Positions 43,733-53,794 of a stretch of 64,000 bases of DNA are shown here, one piece after another. Source of the DNA: Pseudoips prasinana (taxonomy: Eukaryota > Arthropoda > Insecta > Lepidoptera > Nolidae). Location of the stretch: contig OX621264.1 in the NCBI GenBank assembly GCA_951640165.1, positions 811,001 through 875,000 of the forward strand. The letters are read 5' to 3'. Made by a program: the position numbers and the translations under genes. The notes beneath the pieces were generated by a model that saw only the letters and a program-made list of their open reading frames with translations, did not search any database and was not told the origin of the DNA. Positions within the stretch are counted from its first letter, which is position 1, and every line of letters starts with the position of its first letter.

Positions 43733-46522
43733 TTGGCGTCCATTATGGCAAAATTCGATCTATTTCTCATCGAAGTAAAAGTGCATATGCCCACTTTTAT
43801 ATTGATAACCGAAACACATCTCCATGATAAAATAAGTGATACTCTAATTAATATACCGGGGTACACGCTCTACAGATTAGACAGACAAAATAAAAAAGGA
43901 GGTGGTGTATTGATATATGCTGCTTATGAAATAAATAATACCACTATAATAACTAAAGTAATTAGCTCGTACTATAACGCACAAGTAGAAGCTCTATGGC
44001 TAGACATTCATATCAAAGACATTAACTTTCTTTTAGCATGCGTATACCGCCCACCGTCCAACACGGTACAAGATTCAGACATAGCCCTTTTCGACATGAT
44101 ACAAAAAGCATCGGCGGAAAACACAGTAATTATTGCTGGTGACTTCAACTTACCCAACTTAAAGTGGCCACTTGAAGGTGTCACCAGACATGACAAAGTC
44201 AGCGAATGTTTTATGAACATGTACAATAATAGTAACTTGAACCAATTAGTTACACAAATTACCAGGAAACGGAACAATGAGGAATCATTGCTGGACCTCA
44301 TTTTATGTAATGAAGATACGCTAATTTGTGACGTAGAGTATTATCCACCAATTGGCAAAAGTGATCACTTAGTTATCACAGCTTGTATCCAACTACTTAG
44401 TAACAATGATAAAAGAACTGACAACGAACAACGTCACGATTTTTATAATGCAAACTTTGATACCATAAACAAACATTTAGCAGAAACATTGAGAACCAAT
44501 GACAGTTCACCTACAGATTCATGGCTCTCACTGAAGCAGCAAATACATAAGGCAATCAATAAATTCATACCCAAGAAATCAAACTACAAAAATAAATGCT
44601 TTAATAAACCATGGATAAATAAAGAAATATTCGATTTAACTTCAAAAAAGAAAGCACTGTGGCATATATACCAAATAGGAAAAACTGATGATATGTATCG
44701 TGAATATAGAAATGTTAACAATAAAATCCTACAACTTACCCGAAGAAGAAGAGCATACTTTGAATCAAATATAATCGACTTGGGACCAAAATCTTTTTAT
44801 GGATATATAAGAAAACAACTTAATTCCAAAGTGAGCATACCATCTATATTGAAGAATGAATCAAATCAACTAATTGTCGAACCGACACAAATAGCGGAGA
44901 TGTTTGCAAGTCAGTTTGAACTTACCTTTGTTAAAGAGCCTGATGGACCGTTACCAACTATCAATATGGCAAGATGTATAAAATCACTTGAAACTATTGA
45001 AATCACAGCTGAATTAGTTAAAAAAGCTCTTGATACTTTCGACGACACTACAGCCACTGGACCTGATGAGATCCCGGCCATTTTGCTTAAGAAATGCTCG
45101 TCTACACTCGTAAACACCATTACCAAGGTTATGAATGAATCTTTAGATTCAGGATGCGTACCCGCTGATTGGAAAATGGCTACGGTTGTGCCCATATACA
45201 AGAAAGGAAATAAGTTACTTACTAACAACTACAGGCCAATAAGTTTGACAAGTATTCTATGCAAAACCATGGAAAAAATCATAGCTGATAAACTTAGAAG
45301 TTTTCTTAGCCAAGAAAATCTTATACTGAATGAACAACATGGCTTTGTCCCAAAGCGTTCTGTAACTACAAATCTGATTACGTGTGTCAACCAATGGATA
45401 ACAAATCACGACAAAGGTCAACCCACTGATGTTGTTTACCTTGACTATGAAAAGGCCTTTGACCGTGTGCCTCTACGACGGCTAATACATAAATTGGAAC
45501 ACCTTGGAATACGTGGAAAGATATTAGATTGGATAAGAGACTTTTTAACAAATAGAACCTTTTGTGTAAGAATTGGAAATCAACTCTCTGTAGCGCGACC
45601 AGTTCACAGCGGTGTGCCTCAAGGGTCTGTACTTGGACCTCTCATCTTTATACTATACCTAACAGACTTAAAGAATACTCTACAACTCCCTTTTTCGATG
45701 TTTGCCGACGACACGAAGTTCTTCGCAAATCCATGCCTACAATCGCATGATATACAAAAAGATTTGGATGCCATATTCGACTGGACAACACGGTGGTTAC
45801 TAACATTGAATGTAACAAAGTGCACCATATTACACATTGGCAAGAAAAATCCCCATAACATTTACTACCTGGGAAATCAACACCTTGCTCCTGTAACTAC
45901 ACAAAAAGATCTGGGAGTTGTTATAACAAATGACCTTAAATGGGAAACCCACATCAGTGGTGTCTCTAAAAAAGCTAATTCAATGTTATATCTTGTCAGA
46001 AAAGCGTTTAAGTGTCTTACTCCCAAAACTGTCTTGAAAATTTATAAAACTTATATAAGACCACTATTAGAATATGCATATGTGATATGGGATCCTTATT
46101 TCAAGAAAGACATCATGCTATTAGAGAAGGTCCAGAGAAGAGCGACAAAAATGGCTTCAGTACTGAGAAACAAACCATATGAGGAACGATTAAAAGACCT
46201 TGGCCTCACTTCTCTCGAAAAACGTAGACAGAGGGGAAGTCTCATTGAAACCTACAAAATTTTGTCTGGGGCCTACAATGTAGCAGGAATTAGGGACTTG
46301 TTTTCTCTAAATGACAATCAATATCTGAGAGGACACTCCCTAAAATTAAGCAGAATACCGCACAAAAGCAATCCACTAAAACACTTCCTGCCAAACCGTG
46401 TGGTCAATGAGTGGAATAAACTTCCTGAAACTGTCATAAAGGCACCCAATTTAAACTGCTTCAAAAACAGACTTGACAAATTTTCCAAATCGCAAACAAA
46501 AACACACGCATCAGCTTACTAG
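43733..46522 (+). CDS. LINE ORF2: AP endonuclease and reverse transcriptase, intact
   Basis: 929 codons without interruption. The N-terminal endonuclease (about 1-230) shows LITETHLHD, CVYRPPSNT, IIAGDFNLPNLKW and IGKSDHLVI. This domain nicks target DNA to prime reverse transcription. The reverse transcriptase (about 420-720) shows MATVVPIYKKGNK, NNYRPISLTSILCK, VVYLDYEKAFDRVP (motif A), SGVPQGSVLGPLIFILYLTD (motif B) and FSMFADDTKFFAN (catalytic FADD). The C-terminal part (RPLLEYAYVIWDPYFKKDIM, FLPNRVVNEWNKLPETVIKA) is standard for CR1-like ORF2. All key motifs are present, so the protein could be active. Confidence 0.93.
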   Translation: MASIMAKFDLFLIEVKVHMPTFILITETHLHDKISDTLINIPGYTLYRLDRQNKKGGGVLIYAAYEINNTTIITKVISSYYNAQVEALWLDIHIKDINFLLACVYRPPSNTVQDSDIALFDMIQKASAENTVIIAGDFNLPNLKWPLEGVTRHDKVSECFMNMYNNSNLNQLVTQITRKRNNEESLLDLILCNEDTLICDVEYYPPIGKSDHLVITACIQLLSNNDKRTDNEQRHDFYNANFDTINKHLAETLRTNDSSPTDSWLSLKQQIHKAINKFIPKKSNYKNKCFNKPWINKEIFDLTSKKKALWHIYQIGKTDDMYREYRNVNNKILQLTRRRRAYFESNIIDLGPKSFYGYIRKQLNSKVSIPSILKNESNQLIVEPTQIAEMFASQFELTFVKEPDGPLPTINMARCIKSLETIEITAELVKKALDTFDDTTATGPDEIPAILLKKCSSTLVNTITKVMNESLDSGCVPADWKMATVVPIYKKGNKLLTNNYRPISLTSILCKTMEKIIADKLRSFLSQENLILNEQHGFVPKRSVTTNLITCVNQWITNHDKGQPTDVVYLDYEKAFDRVPLRRLIHKLEHLGIRGKILDWIRDFLTNRTFCVRIGNQLSVARPVHSGVPQGSVLGPLIFILYLTDLKNTLQLPFSMFADDTKFFANPCLQSHDIQKDLDAIFDWTTRWLLTLNVTKCTILHIGKKNPHNIYYLGNQHLAPVTTQKDLGVVITNDLKWETHISGVSKKANSMLYLVRKAFKCLTPKTVLKIYKTYIRPLLEYAYVIWDPYFKKDIMLLEKVQRRATKMASVLRNKPYEERLKDLGLTSLEKRRQRGSLIETYKILSGAYNVAGIRDLFSLNDNQYLRGHSLKLSRIPHKSNPLKHFLPNRVVNEWNKLPETVIKAPNLNCFKNRLDKFSKSQTKTHASAY

Positions 46523-46565
46523 CTGCTAGTGTGATAAACACTTAATAATAATAATAAATATAATC

Positions 46566-47700
46566 ATGTATCAGCCACACGTCTCATAGAATATGGAGTG
46601 CCACAAGGTAGTGTTTTAGGTCCCTTATTATTTATTATTTATATAAATGATTTTCCCCGAGCAATTGACCACCCAATGGTGTTATTTGCTGACGATAGCA
46701 CAGTTATTTATTCCCAAAAAAATGACGCTAAAAGTATAGAAATGGACATAAATTGTAATTTAGTGAATATTATAGATTGGTTGACATCAAATAATTTAAT
46801 CATAAATCTTGACAAAACCCATATAATGACATTTAAAAATAATTATAGATCTCTTAATAATGCTAATACCATGGATATAAAATATGGACATAAAGTAATT
46901 GAGACTACAGCAGAGACGAAATTTCTAGGATTATATATTGACTCAAACTTGAACTGGAAATCACATGTCGACTATATATATGCAAAAAATTAAATAGTTT
47001 TTCGTACGCGCTTTACATGTTATATAAGGTAGTGAATCAAGATGCTGTCCTTACTGCATACCATGCATACGTTACATCGGTGCTTAGATATGGTCTCATA
47101 TTCTGGGGCAACTCATCAGATCGGGAAAGAGCATTTAAGGCGAAAAAAAAGTGTTTAAGGGCGGTATTTCACCTCAAACAGACAGATTCTTGCAAACCTG
47201 TTTTTATAAAATATAGTATACTGACATTACCTTGCCTGTATCTGTATGAGGTTATTATGTTTGTCAGAAATAACCAAGTCCTTTTTGAGTCCCTAAAAAG
47301 TAAGAGACTAAGGAATAAGCTATGCATACCTCCGCATAGAACAAGTCTTTACGATGGAAGCGTTTTCTGTATGGCCCCCAGGATATTCAATAAATTACTT
47401 CACAACCTGGCAGATTTAAAGTGCAACATTGTATTTAAGAAAAGGCTTTCTGAATACCTTTTACGTAAAGCTTTTTACACAATCAAGGAATACTTTGATG
47501 ATAAATTAGGTTAAGCAAACATATTGTGTAATTATTAAATAAATTTAAAGACTTCGATTTACATTCAGTTTGTTTAATAAATTAAAATTATATTTTTATG
47601 TGTAAGACATTTGCACGCCGAAAGGCTAATATGGAACGGTAATAATAATTAGAAATAAGAACATTGTAAGACCCATATTTCTGCAAATAAAATAATTTGA
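46566..47700 (+). pseudogene. 5'-truncated CR1-like LINE ORF2 and 3' UTR
   Basis: It begins inside the reverse transcriptase at motif B (YGVPQGSVLGPLLFIIYIND), followed by MVLFADDSTVI. The frame stops at 46993 and resumes as MLYKVVNQDAVLTAYHAYVT, ending FNKLLHNLADL and LRKAFYTIKEYFDDKLG (47514). The wording is close to the - strand LINE at 21685-26300. Its left edge coincides with the tail of the full-length LINE. Confidence 0.8.
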
Positions 47701-48048
47701 ATTTAGCCATACGTGTGTTAGATCAAGGTCTTAAACTCAGTAAAACAATTGGATTACTTGAATAATTATGGATTTATTGTCACACCAACTTATTATCACT
47801 TCTTGACAACCGAAAATATATTTCTTCTTTACTGACAGTTTCTGTAGTGTTGCCACTCATAATAATAGAAATATGGAGGCATCGATATTTGTATCAATAC
47901 CAAATATCGATACTATTCAAATCTAGAGTTAAATAATTAATAAATAAACATTGGGTTCTGAATTATTATGTGATGCTTACACGTGATTATTTCGTTTGTA
48001 GTGTTATTTGCTGAAGGTCTTGAGCCCCCGCTCGCCTTTATTGTCCGA
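47701..48048. other. no gene seen
   Basis: AT-rich DNA with a small 'atcgatatttgtatcaatac' palindromic stretch at about 47882-47910. No element is recognised. Confidence 0.4.
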
Positions 48049-48218
48049 CTAGCTATGCCCCGCAGTTTTACCCGCATAAAACTATAAATTATACCACATG
48101 TGTTAATCCAGGGTGTCAGCTAACTCAATACCAAATTTTATTAAAATCGCCCCAGCCGTTTAGACATGAAGAAGTAACAAACATACACACTCACTATCGC
48201 CTTATAATATTAGTAGGA
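48049..48218 (-). mobile_element. 170-bp non-autonomous Helitron, family H2
   Basis: On the - strand it starts TCCTACTAATATTATAAGG after A. It ends with the stem 'tgcgggtaaaactgcgggg', then 'catagCTAG' before T. Boundaries fit A|T insertion. A fragment is at 39035-39220. Confidence 0.8.
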
Positions 48219-48869
48219 TGAAGCAGTGAATGCCTTCTACGCCCGCGAAATGTTCTATTTAGGCGCTAGGTTGTCATTTAAAAAATACATAAAAGTGGTT
48301 TAAAAAATATAATTGTTTGGTTTTATGTAACCTCGATGCAAGTGATGAAACTTTGTCTCGTACGGCGTAAAATTAATTCGCAGTCGCATATTTTCGTATT
48401 ATTCTTGGTTTTCCCTCATTGACCGGTTTATTTGACTCACTAGCTGTTTGGTTGTCCGTCACGATCAAGTGAACGACAATTTATATATATATATCAATAC
48501 ACTGATTAAGACGCATATTCCTTGGAGTACTTGCACAAATATGTGAGAATGTAAATGCTACACGGTGAGCTGATACGAGCCATGGGTGCCGCCATTTTGC
48601 GACATGCGATAGATGGACGAAAAAATTGGAGGCGATGTTATAACACCTTCAACTTTTCTTTCTTCTTGCTTGTGGAATAGTTTCATGTATGCAATTTACG
48701 TGGAACTATTCCGCAATCACTCCTAAAGGAATCAAAAAGAATTATCGACATCAGTTTACTTACGACTGAGGAATAGCGCACCATAATAATATATCAAAAT
48801 ATAGACCGTCAAAAAAAACGTAAAACCGAATTCTACTTCTCGTTTTGCCTCCCGATTTGAACAAAATGT
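48219..48869. other. no gene seen
   Basis: Mixed AT-rich DNA with a short TA run at 48484-48495. I see no exon or element end that I can support. Confidence 0.4.
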
Positions 48870-49300
48870 ATAAGTGCATTTGATTGTTGCATCTACATAA
48901 AAGCATTACCTATAGACTAACACGCCTATCGCGTAATCTATTACACCTGAACAGGAAGGATCTACGCATGGTGATAGGCACAATTATCGGACACTGCACA
49001 CTAAACAAACACCTCTTCAAGATTGGCGTCACAGACAGCCCCCTGTGCAGAGTGTGCATTGAAAATGAAGAAACACCGGCACAGGTACTGCTACACTGCA
49101 AGAGTGTTGCTTACCAACGGGAAAAGTTCCTGAATGATCCGAAGACACTGCAAGAGGCCCTCAGGCCAGGCTTTCGTGATCTCCTGGACTTCTGGATGGA
49201 ACTAAATGGTTCGAGTAGCCAAATAAGTATCACGTAAAATGGCCCAATTAGGAGGCTAAGTGCGGAAACCTATCGCCCAACTAATGAACTAACCTATAGA
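48870..49300 (+). pseudogene. 5'-truncated LINE 3' end (zinc-knuckle C-terminus)
   Basis: The frame 48884-49237 reads MVIGTIIGHCTLNKHLFKIG, SPLCRVCIENEETPAQVLLH then C, and RPGFRDLLDFWMEL. The C-x2-C...H...C pattern after an RNase H-like helix is typical of the C-terminus of R1/I/jockey-type LINE ORF2. The 3' UTR contains 'ggaggctaagtgcggaaacc'. Pieces of the same LINE end are at 202-400 and 40877-40944. Confidence 0.75.
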
Positions 49301-49659
49301 CTAAAAAAACAAAAACTTGAGAGGTGTCAAGGGACACCCGGATGGAACGAAGTTATTTCTCATTATTTATTATGTACAAAAACCTGTATACACTCAACAA
49401 AAATAATCGTCGCGACACCACACTGTTCAATGCGAAATAGAAATGAAAATATCTGGCTTGCTTTCTATAAGAGAGAGAGAGAGACAGACAGAGAAACATG
49501 CGCACGCCGCACAGCTGCAAAAAGTGTTGTGACAACTTTTCGTGAGAATGTTTTCCGTCTAGCCCCCTTTCACAGCGCGCCATAAGGCACTTCGTTCCAA
49601 AATTATAATTTTACAAACAACGGAGAAATCTCGTGACATACATATGTACATACAAAAAT

Positions 49660-50045
49660 AACGTAAAACATTGTTAACAGGTATTAACGCGACTAACCTT
49701 TAATGTTATTGTCCCGACGCACGTTTCGACCATTGCTGGTACGAGGTGACTAAACAATACAGGGGTTCTACCGGCTTAGGCCCCGAACATCGATTTCTTA
49801 AATGGCGTTCAAATAAATAAAGGTTAAAAATGACTTAATCAATCGTTAAATCGGCTTCCATGACATGTGACGTCATAAATGGTCCGGAATCCATTGTCAA
49901 CTTTGAAGCCGATTTAACGATTGATTAAGTCATTTTTAACCTTTATTTATTTGAACGCCATTTAAGAAATCGATGTTCGGCGACTTAGCCGGTAGAGGCC
50001 CAGGTTAGTCGCGTTAATACTTGTTAACAATGTTTATACATATAT
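49660..50045. repeat. Penelope-like element end with 33-bp inverted flanks, split by MITE P
   Basis: 'cattgttaacaggtattaac' + 'gcgactaacct' near 49668 returns in inverse at 50001-50036. On the - strand the left part reads like the end of a Penelope-like ORF2 ('gtcgaaacgtgcgtcgggac'). The MITE at 49761-50002 fills most of the interval. Confidence 0.55.
49761..50002. mobile_element. palindromic MITE, family P copy 5
   Basis: The ends are 'ggggttctaccggcttagg' and 'cgacttagccggtagaggcc'. The inner arms 'aggttaaaaatgacttaatc' and centre 'tgtgacgtcataaa' include TGACGTCA. Confidence 0.85.
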
Positions 50046-50049
50046 AGGT

Positions 50050-50295
50050 AACTAGGTGACCCGGCAGACCTCGTACTGCCTCAATCGATAAATAAAAGAC
50101 CTAAAATTTGTTTTAGAAAACGTTTATATGGGAAAAAGGGCTGTTTTTAGGGTTTTCCAGGCAGTTATTCGATTTTTTCTCGCCTTTTAAACCTTCCCTA
50201 GACCTCCACAAATATTTCAAAGTCAAGATAAGATAAATCCGTTCAGCCGTTCTCGAGTTTTAGCGAGACTAACGAACAGCAATTGATTTTTATAA
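50050..50295 (-). repeat. dispersed repeat with 'gtgacccggc' start
   Basis: It begins 'taggtgacccggcagacctc' and ends 'gcgagactaacgaacagcaa' then 'ttgatttttata'. Relatives occur at 53795-54045 and 54045-54640. The ends resemble Helitron-type elements read on the - strand. The second mariner sits at its right edge. Confidence 0.55.
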
Positions 50296-50297
50296 TA

Positions 50298-51579
50298 GGT
50301 CTTTACCTATGAAATTGCCGTTTTGTATGAAAAAATTTAAACGAATTTTTTTCATGATTTTTTTTATTTGTATTAATCGACGTAATCACCCATGCAATCA
50401 ATGCATCTTTGCCATCGCAGTGGCAGTTTATTGATGCCCTTCTTAAAGAAATCAGCTGGACGGGAGGCAACAAATTCTTCAAAGGCATTTTGTACTGCCT
50501 CTCGGGTATTGAATTTTTTTCCCGCCAAGAAGTTATCCAAATTCTGGAAAAAGTAGTAGTCTGTAGGCGCAAGGTCTGGTGAGTAGGGCGGATGACGGAG
50601 AGCTTCCAACCCCAGTTCTTGCAACTTGGAGACCGTCTGCTGTGCAGTATGAGGTCGCGCGTTGTCGTGCAGGAGCAGCGGAGACGAGCGATTGACCAAT
50701 GCTGGTTGGAGATGCGCCAGCTTCTCCATCATTGTGCTCAGTTCTTCACAGTAGACATCTGCAGTAATGCTCACCCCGTTTGGTAAGAAGCTGTGATGAA
50801 TCACACCGGCGCTAGACCACCAAACAGTGACCATCACTTTTCTAGGGGTAAGTTTTCGTTTAGGGCATTGTTTAGGTGCTGAACCAGGATCCAACCAACT
50901 TGCTGAGCGCTTGCGGTTATCAAACAGAATACATTTTTCATCGCAGGTAACAATGCGGTTCAAAATTCCTTCATTTGTGTGTCTGTTGAGCAGTGCAAGG
51001 CACGTCTCGACGCGTACTTCGCGCTGGCGATCATTGAGTTCGTGGGGCACCCATTTGTCAAGCTTTTTTACCTTGCCAATTTGACGCAAATGGACCAATA
51101 TTGTTTTGACGCTAACGTCGAAAGCTGCTGCTAATTCAGCCGTAGATTGTGTATCATCAGCTTCCACAACCGCCTTTAATTCGTCATTGTCGACCAAAGT
51201 CTTCGGACGACCGCGAGGTTCATTTTTCAGGTCGAAATTTCCAGAACGGAAGCGAGCAAACCAATAACAGGTGGTGCGTTGGTTTGTAGTGTTAGCTCCG
51301 TAAACGTCGTTGATGTTGCGTGCCGCTTGTGCCGCGTTGCTGCCACGACGGTACTCATATTCCATAATTACTCGAATTTTTAACGTATCCATGATGACGA
51401 AAAAGATTGAAATGCGATGAAAATGTAACACTAATCAATAAAGAAATGACTACTTTTGGAAAAAAGAATCCATGTTTTTAAAATAAAATTAATTTGAAAT
51501 TAGAATTCTTAGCCAAACAAAAATTATTTTGATTTGAAATGGCCAGTACTGCAGAACGGCAATTTCATAGGTAAAGACC
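50298..51579 (-). mobile_element. mariner transposon, copy 2 (complete, inverted)
   Basis: 1282 bp, the same length and terminal repeats as 3294-4575, with TA at 50296-50297 and 51580-51581. By eye only a handful of base differences separate the copies. The two stand in opposite orientation about 46 kb apart. Confidence 0.95.
50373..51392 (-). CDS. mariner transposase, copy 2 (DD34D, two substitutions)
   Basis: 339 aa from the ATG at 51392 (an in-frame ATG at 51431 would add 13). It matches copy 1 except at two residues. EKW beside the first catalytic aspartate is EKC here (TCDEKCILF), and the penultimate residue is V rather than F (GDYVD). LLHDNARPHTA and YSPDLAPTDYYFF are unchanged, with 34 residues between the aspartates. 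Trp in this motif is conserved in mariners, so this copy may be weakened. The frame is otherwise intact. Confidence 0.93.
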   Translation of the reverse strand: MDTLKIRVIMEYEYRRGSNAAQAARNINDVYGANTTNQRTTCYWFARFRSGNFDLKNEPRGRPKTLVDNDELKAVVEADDTQSTAELAAAFDVSVKTILVHLRQIGKVKKLDKWVPHELNDRQREVRVETCLALLNRHTNEGILNRIVTCDEKCILFDNRKRSASWLDPGSAPKQCPKRKLTPRKVMVTVWWSSAGVIHHSFLPNGVSITADVYCEELSTMMEKLAHLQPALVNRSSPLLLHDNARPHTAQQTVSKLQELGLEALRHPPYSPDLAPTDYYFFQNLDNFLAGKKFNTREAVQNAFEEFVASRPADFFKKGINKLPLRWQRCIDCMGDYVD

Positions 51580-51581
51580 TA

Positions 51582-51899
51582 ATATATATAGATTATTATG
51601 ATACGCGACAGTTTAAAAGTTAACGTCAAAATCCAAACCAAAACCTCATTCCTCTTATTTTTGATTCGGTTAATAAAACACAGTCTGCAAGTCCTATACC
51701 TGCTGCGACACTTCAAATGTAAGACAAAATCTCCGACGAACATGACGGATCTATAGGGGACTTTTACCGAATGCTAAATCTATTGTTTGGTTGTTATTAT
51801 CATACAATTGTACATGTCCTGTACCAGTCATCAGATCGTCATCGATCCTTACAGAGCGGTTGAATCATCTCGCATGATGTCATCTCATGCAGTCATATG
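51582..51899. other. no gene seen
   Basis: DNA between the mariner and a SINE. No exon or element end is recognised. Confidence 0.4.
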
Positions 51900-52028
51900 C
51901 ATGACTCGCCTCTTGGTCCAGTGGTTAGCGACCCTGACTTTTAAAGCAGAGGTCGTGGGTTCAATCCCTGACCAGGACAAATCGTTGCGTGATGACCATG
52001 ATGGTAAGTGATTACTGACGCCCATGTA
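51900..52028 (+). mobile_element. tRNA-derived SINE head joined to repeat C
   Basis: Box A-like 'cctcttggtccagtggttag' and box B 'gggttcaatccc' are followed by 'ggacaaatcgttgcgtgatg' and 'atggtaagtgattactg', which reads into repeat C. This suggests that repeat C is the body of a tRNA-headed SINE. Confidence 0.65.
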
Positions 52029-52163
52029 CAGACGCCAGCATATCAAGCTACCCCAATCTGTCAAATTTCCCCAATTGAAAGTGAACCTTATACTTTTGTG
52101 AAAAAGTTGAAAATCTATAAAAGAAATTTGACTGATTGGGGTAGCTGGATGTGCTGGCGTCTG
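52029..52163. mobile_element. 135-bp MITE, family B, in repeat C
   Basis: CAGACGCCAG arms, TA on each side. The uninterrupted site 'catgtacactcgcgacacc' is present at 52374, which confirms the TA target duplication. Confidence 0.9.
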
Positions 52164-52620
52164 TACACTCGCTACACCAGAGGCGTCACAGGTGCGTTGC
52201 CGGCCTTTAAAAAAGTCTCCCTTCCCCCTACCCGTGGAGCTCTGGCGACCTTCCTCTCACGCAGAACCACAACATTAAGTTATCAATGTTATTTTTAGGG
52301 ATGTCTTTTTTTTATATAAGACGGCGACAAATGAACAAGTGGTTCAGCTGATGGTAAGTGATCACCGCTGCCCATGTACACTCGCGACACCAGAGGAGTC
52401 GCGGGTGCGTTGCCGGCCTTTAAGAGTCAGGAAACAAGTGTCGCTGACCCTTCCCCCCACCCCGATGAGCTCTGGCGACCTTACTCACACAGAGTCATTA
52501 AGTTATTAATGTTATTATTAAGGAATGTCTTCTGTAAGGTGGAGGTAATTCCCCAGTCGGGCTGCTCTTTGAGCGAATCAACGCTGTGCCCTACCTCTCT
52601 TAAAATTCTCTAGAACATTT
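52164..52620 (+). mobile_element. two repeat C copies in tandem
   Basis: 52164-52300 carries the rest of the copy split by the MITE ('ccagaggcgtcacaggtgcg', 'ctctggcgacctt'). A nearly full copy follows at 52310-52620, ending 'gtcgggctgctctttgagcg'. Confidence 0.75.
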
Positions 52621-52672
52621 CGAAATATAGATACCTAAATATAGAAATGTGATATTTATGATTTTTTTTGTA

Positions 52673-52807
52673 CATACGCCAGCACATCCAGCTACACCAA
52701 TCTGTCAAATTTCTTTTATAGATTTTCAACTTTATCACGTAAGCATAAGGTTCACTTTCAATTGGGGAAATTTGACAGATTTGGGTAGCTTGATGTGCTG
52801 GCGTCTG
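52673..52807. mobile_element. 135-bp MITE, family B
   Basis: The inverted arms (cagcacatccagctacacca and inverse) run between TA at 52671-52672 and 52808-52809. This copy is inverted relative to 52029-52163. Confidence 0.85.
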
Positions 52808-52839
52808 TACATACGTTAGTAGTAATCCCAAATATGTGT

Positions 52840-53085
52840 GGTGTGTGGTGACGGCGTCGAATCGCTGTGCAGTGGCGGCGTAGAATATCATCAACCCATC
52901 TCATCCCATGAGAGAAATCTTCCCGAGGGAATACCTACCAGAGAACGGGTTGCAGCGTTTTTCTGTGAACTAAGATCATCTTACTGCGATCGCCAACCCG
53001 TCTGCCAAGCGTGGCGATTATGTCATATCCCCCATTCTTTGAGGAGGCTTTTGTCCAGCAGTGGACATAATTTTGTGAATTATTA
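52840..53085 (+). mobile_element. RTE-like LINE tail, degraded
   Basis: 'tgatggagg'-type wording, 'gtgaactaagatcatcttac' and 'ttttgtccagcagtggacat' match other RTE-like 3' ends. The frame is not open. Confidence 0.5.
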
Positions 53086-53229
53086 ATTACAGTACATTAC
53101 TAGCCACCTTTCTCAATTGCTAATTTAGTCCATCCAACGACTGTCTGGAAGAAATTTCTTTTATGCGATAAGACCGCGAATACAGTAGAGTACATACATT
53201 GAAACTATAATAATACGATCACTTGCCAA

Positions 53230-53575
53230 TAATGAAATAATGAAATTTATTCAGCACTTGGGTATTAACATACACTTGTACTTGTCAAGCTCACAATGCA
53301 GTACATAAACATAGTCGAATACAGTATAAAAATTACAAAAATATAATTAGTCTAAAAAAATTAATCTATTAATTTGAAATTTAGTTTTACAATATTAAAA
53401 TTAAAGAATTGAAGGCAATGAGCATTTGGCTAGCGCAGAAGGCTCTTAACCAGTAGCTTAAATTAAACGATTAATACCCGAGGCCACCCTTTTGGGGTTC
53501 GGGCCACAGCTCAGGGGGCCGCTGAAGTAAAAGGACAGAATTCTAAGAGAGGGTGTGATCAGTTCCACGGGATCA
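53230..53575 (-). repeat. repeat F, copy 1
   Basis: 'aatgaaatttattcagcact' to 'gggccgctgaagtaaaagga' is shared with 55912-56600. The leading 'tttatt' suggests a polyadenylation signal on the - strand, so this may be the 3' end of a retroposon. Class unknown. Confidence 0.65.
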
Positions 53576-53794
53576 CCGATGACGTGTTAAGGGCCAAAGC
53601 GATCCTCCATGTTAGATCTTCCACCATCAACTTATATTCTTCTTCAGAAAGCTGCAATATTGAACACCTGCAGATTAGTACGTAAGTTTCTGCAAAGTTC
53701 TGAACGAAATCCTGAAACAGGTGTCGACTTGGCTGAGGCCCGTCACACCATATTGTCCGGCAATTAGCCGTGGTAAATATAAAAACATAAATAA

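Larger units (their letters stand above)
42600..46565 (+). mobile_element. full-length LINE (CR1/L2-like) with both ORFs open
   Basis: The element has a 5' leader of about 300 bp, ORF1 (to 43691), a 41-nt gap, ORF2 (43733-46522), a very short 3' UTR and a (TAA)n-like tail at about 46541-46565. The 5' boundary is approximate. A truncated LINE of another family begins immediately after the tail. Confidence 0.85.

Noticed and set aside
49660..50045. Hammerhead ribozyme in the Penelope-like end
   Set aside because: Such motifs are known for Penelope-like elements, but I could not identify the conserved core here.
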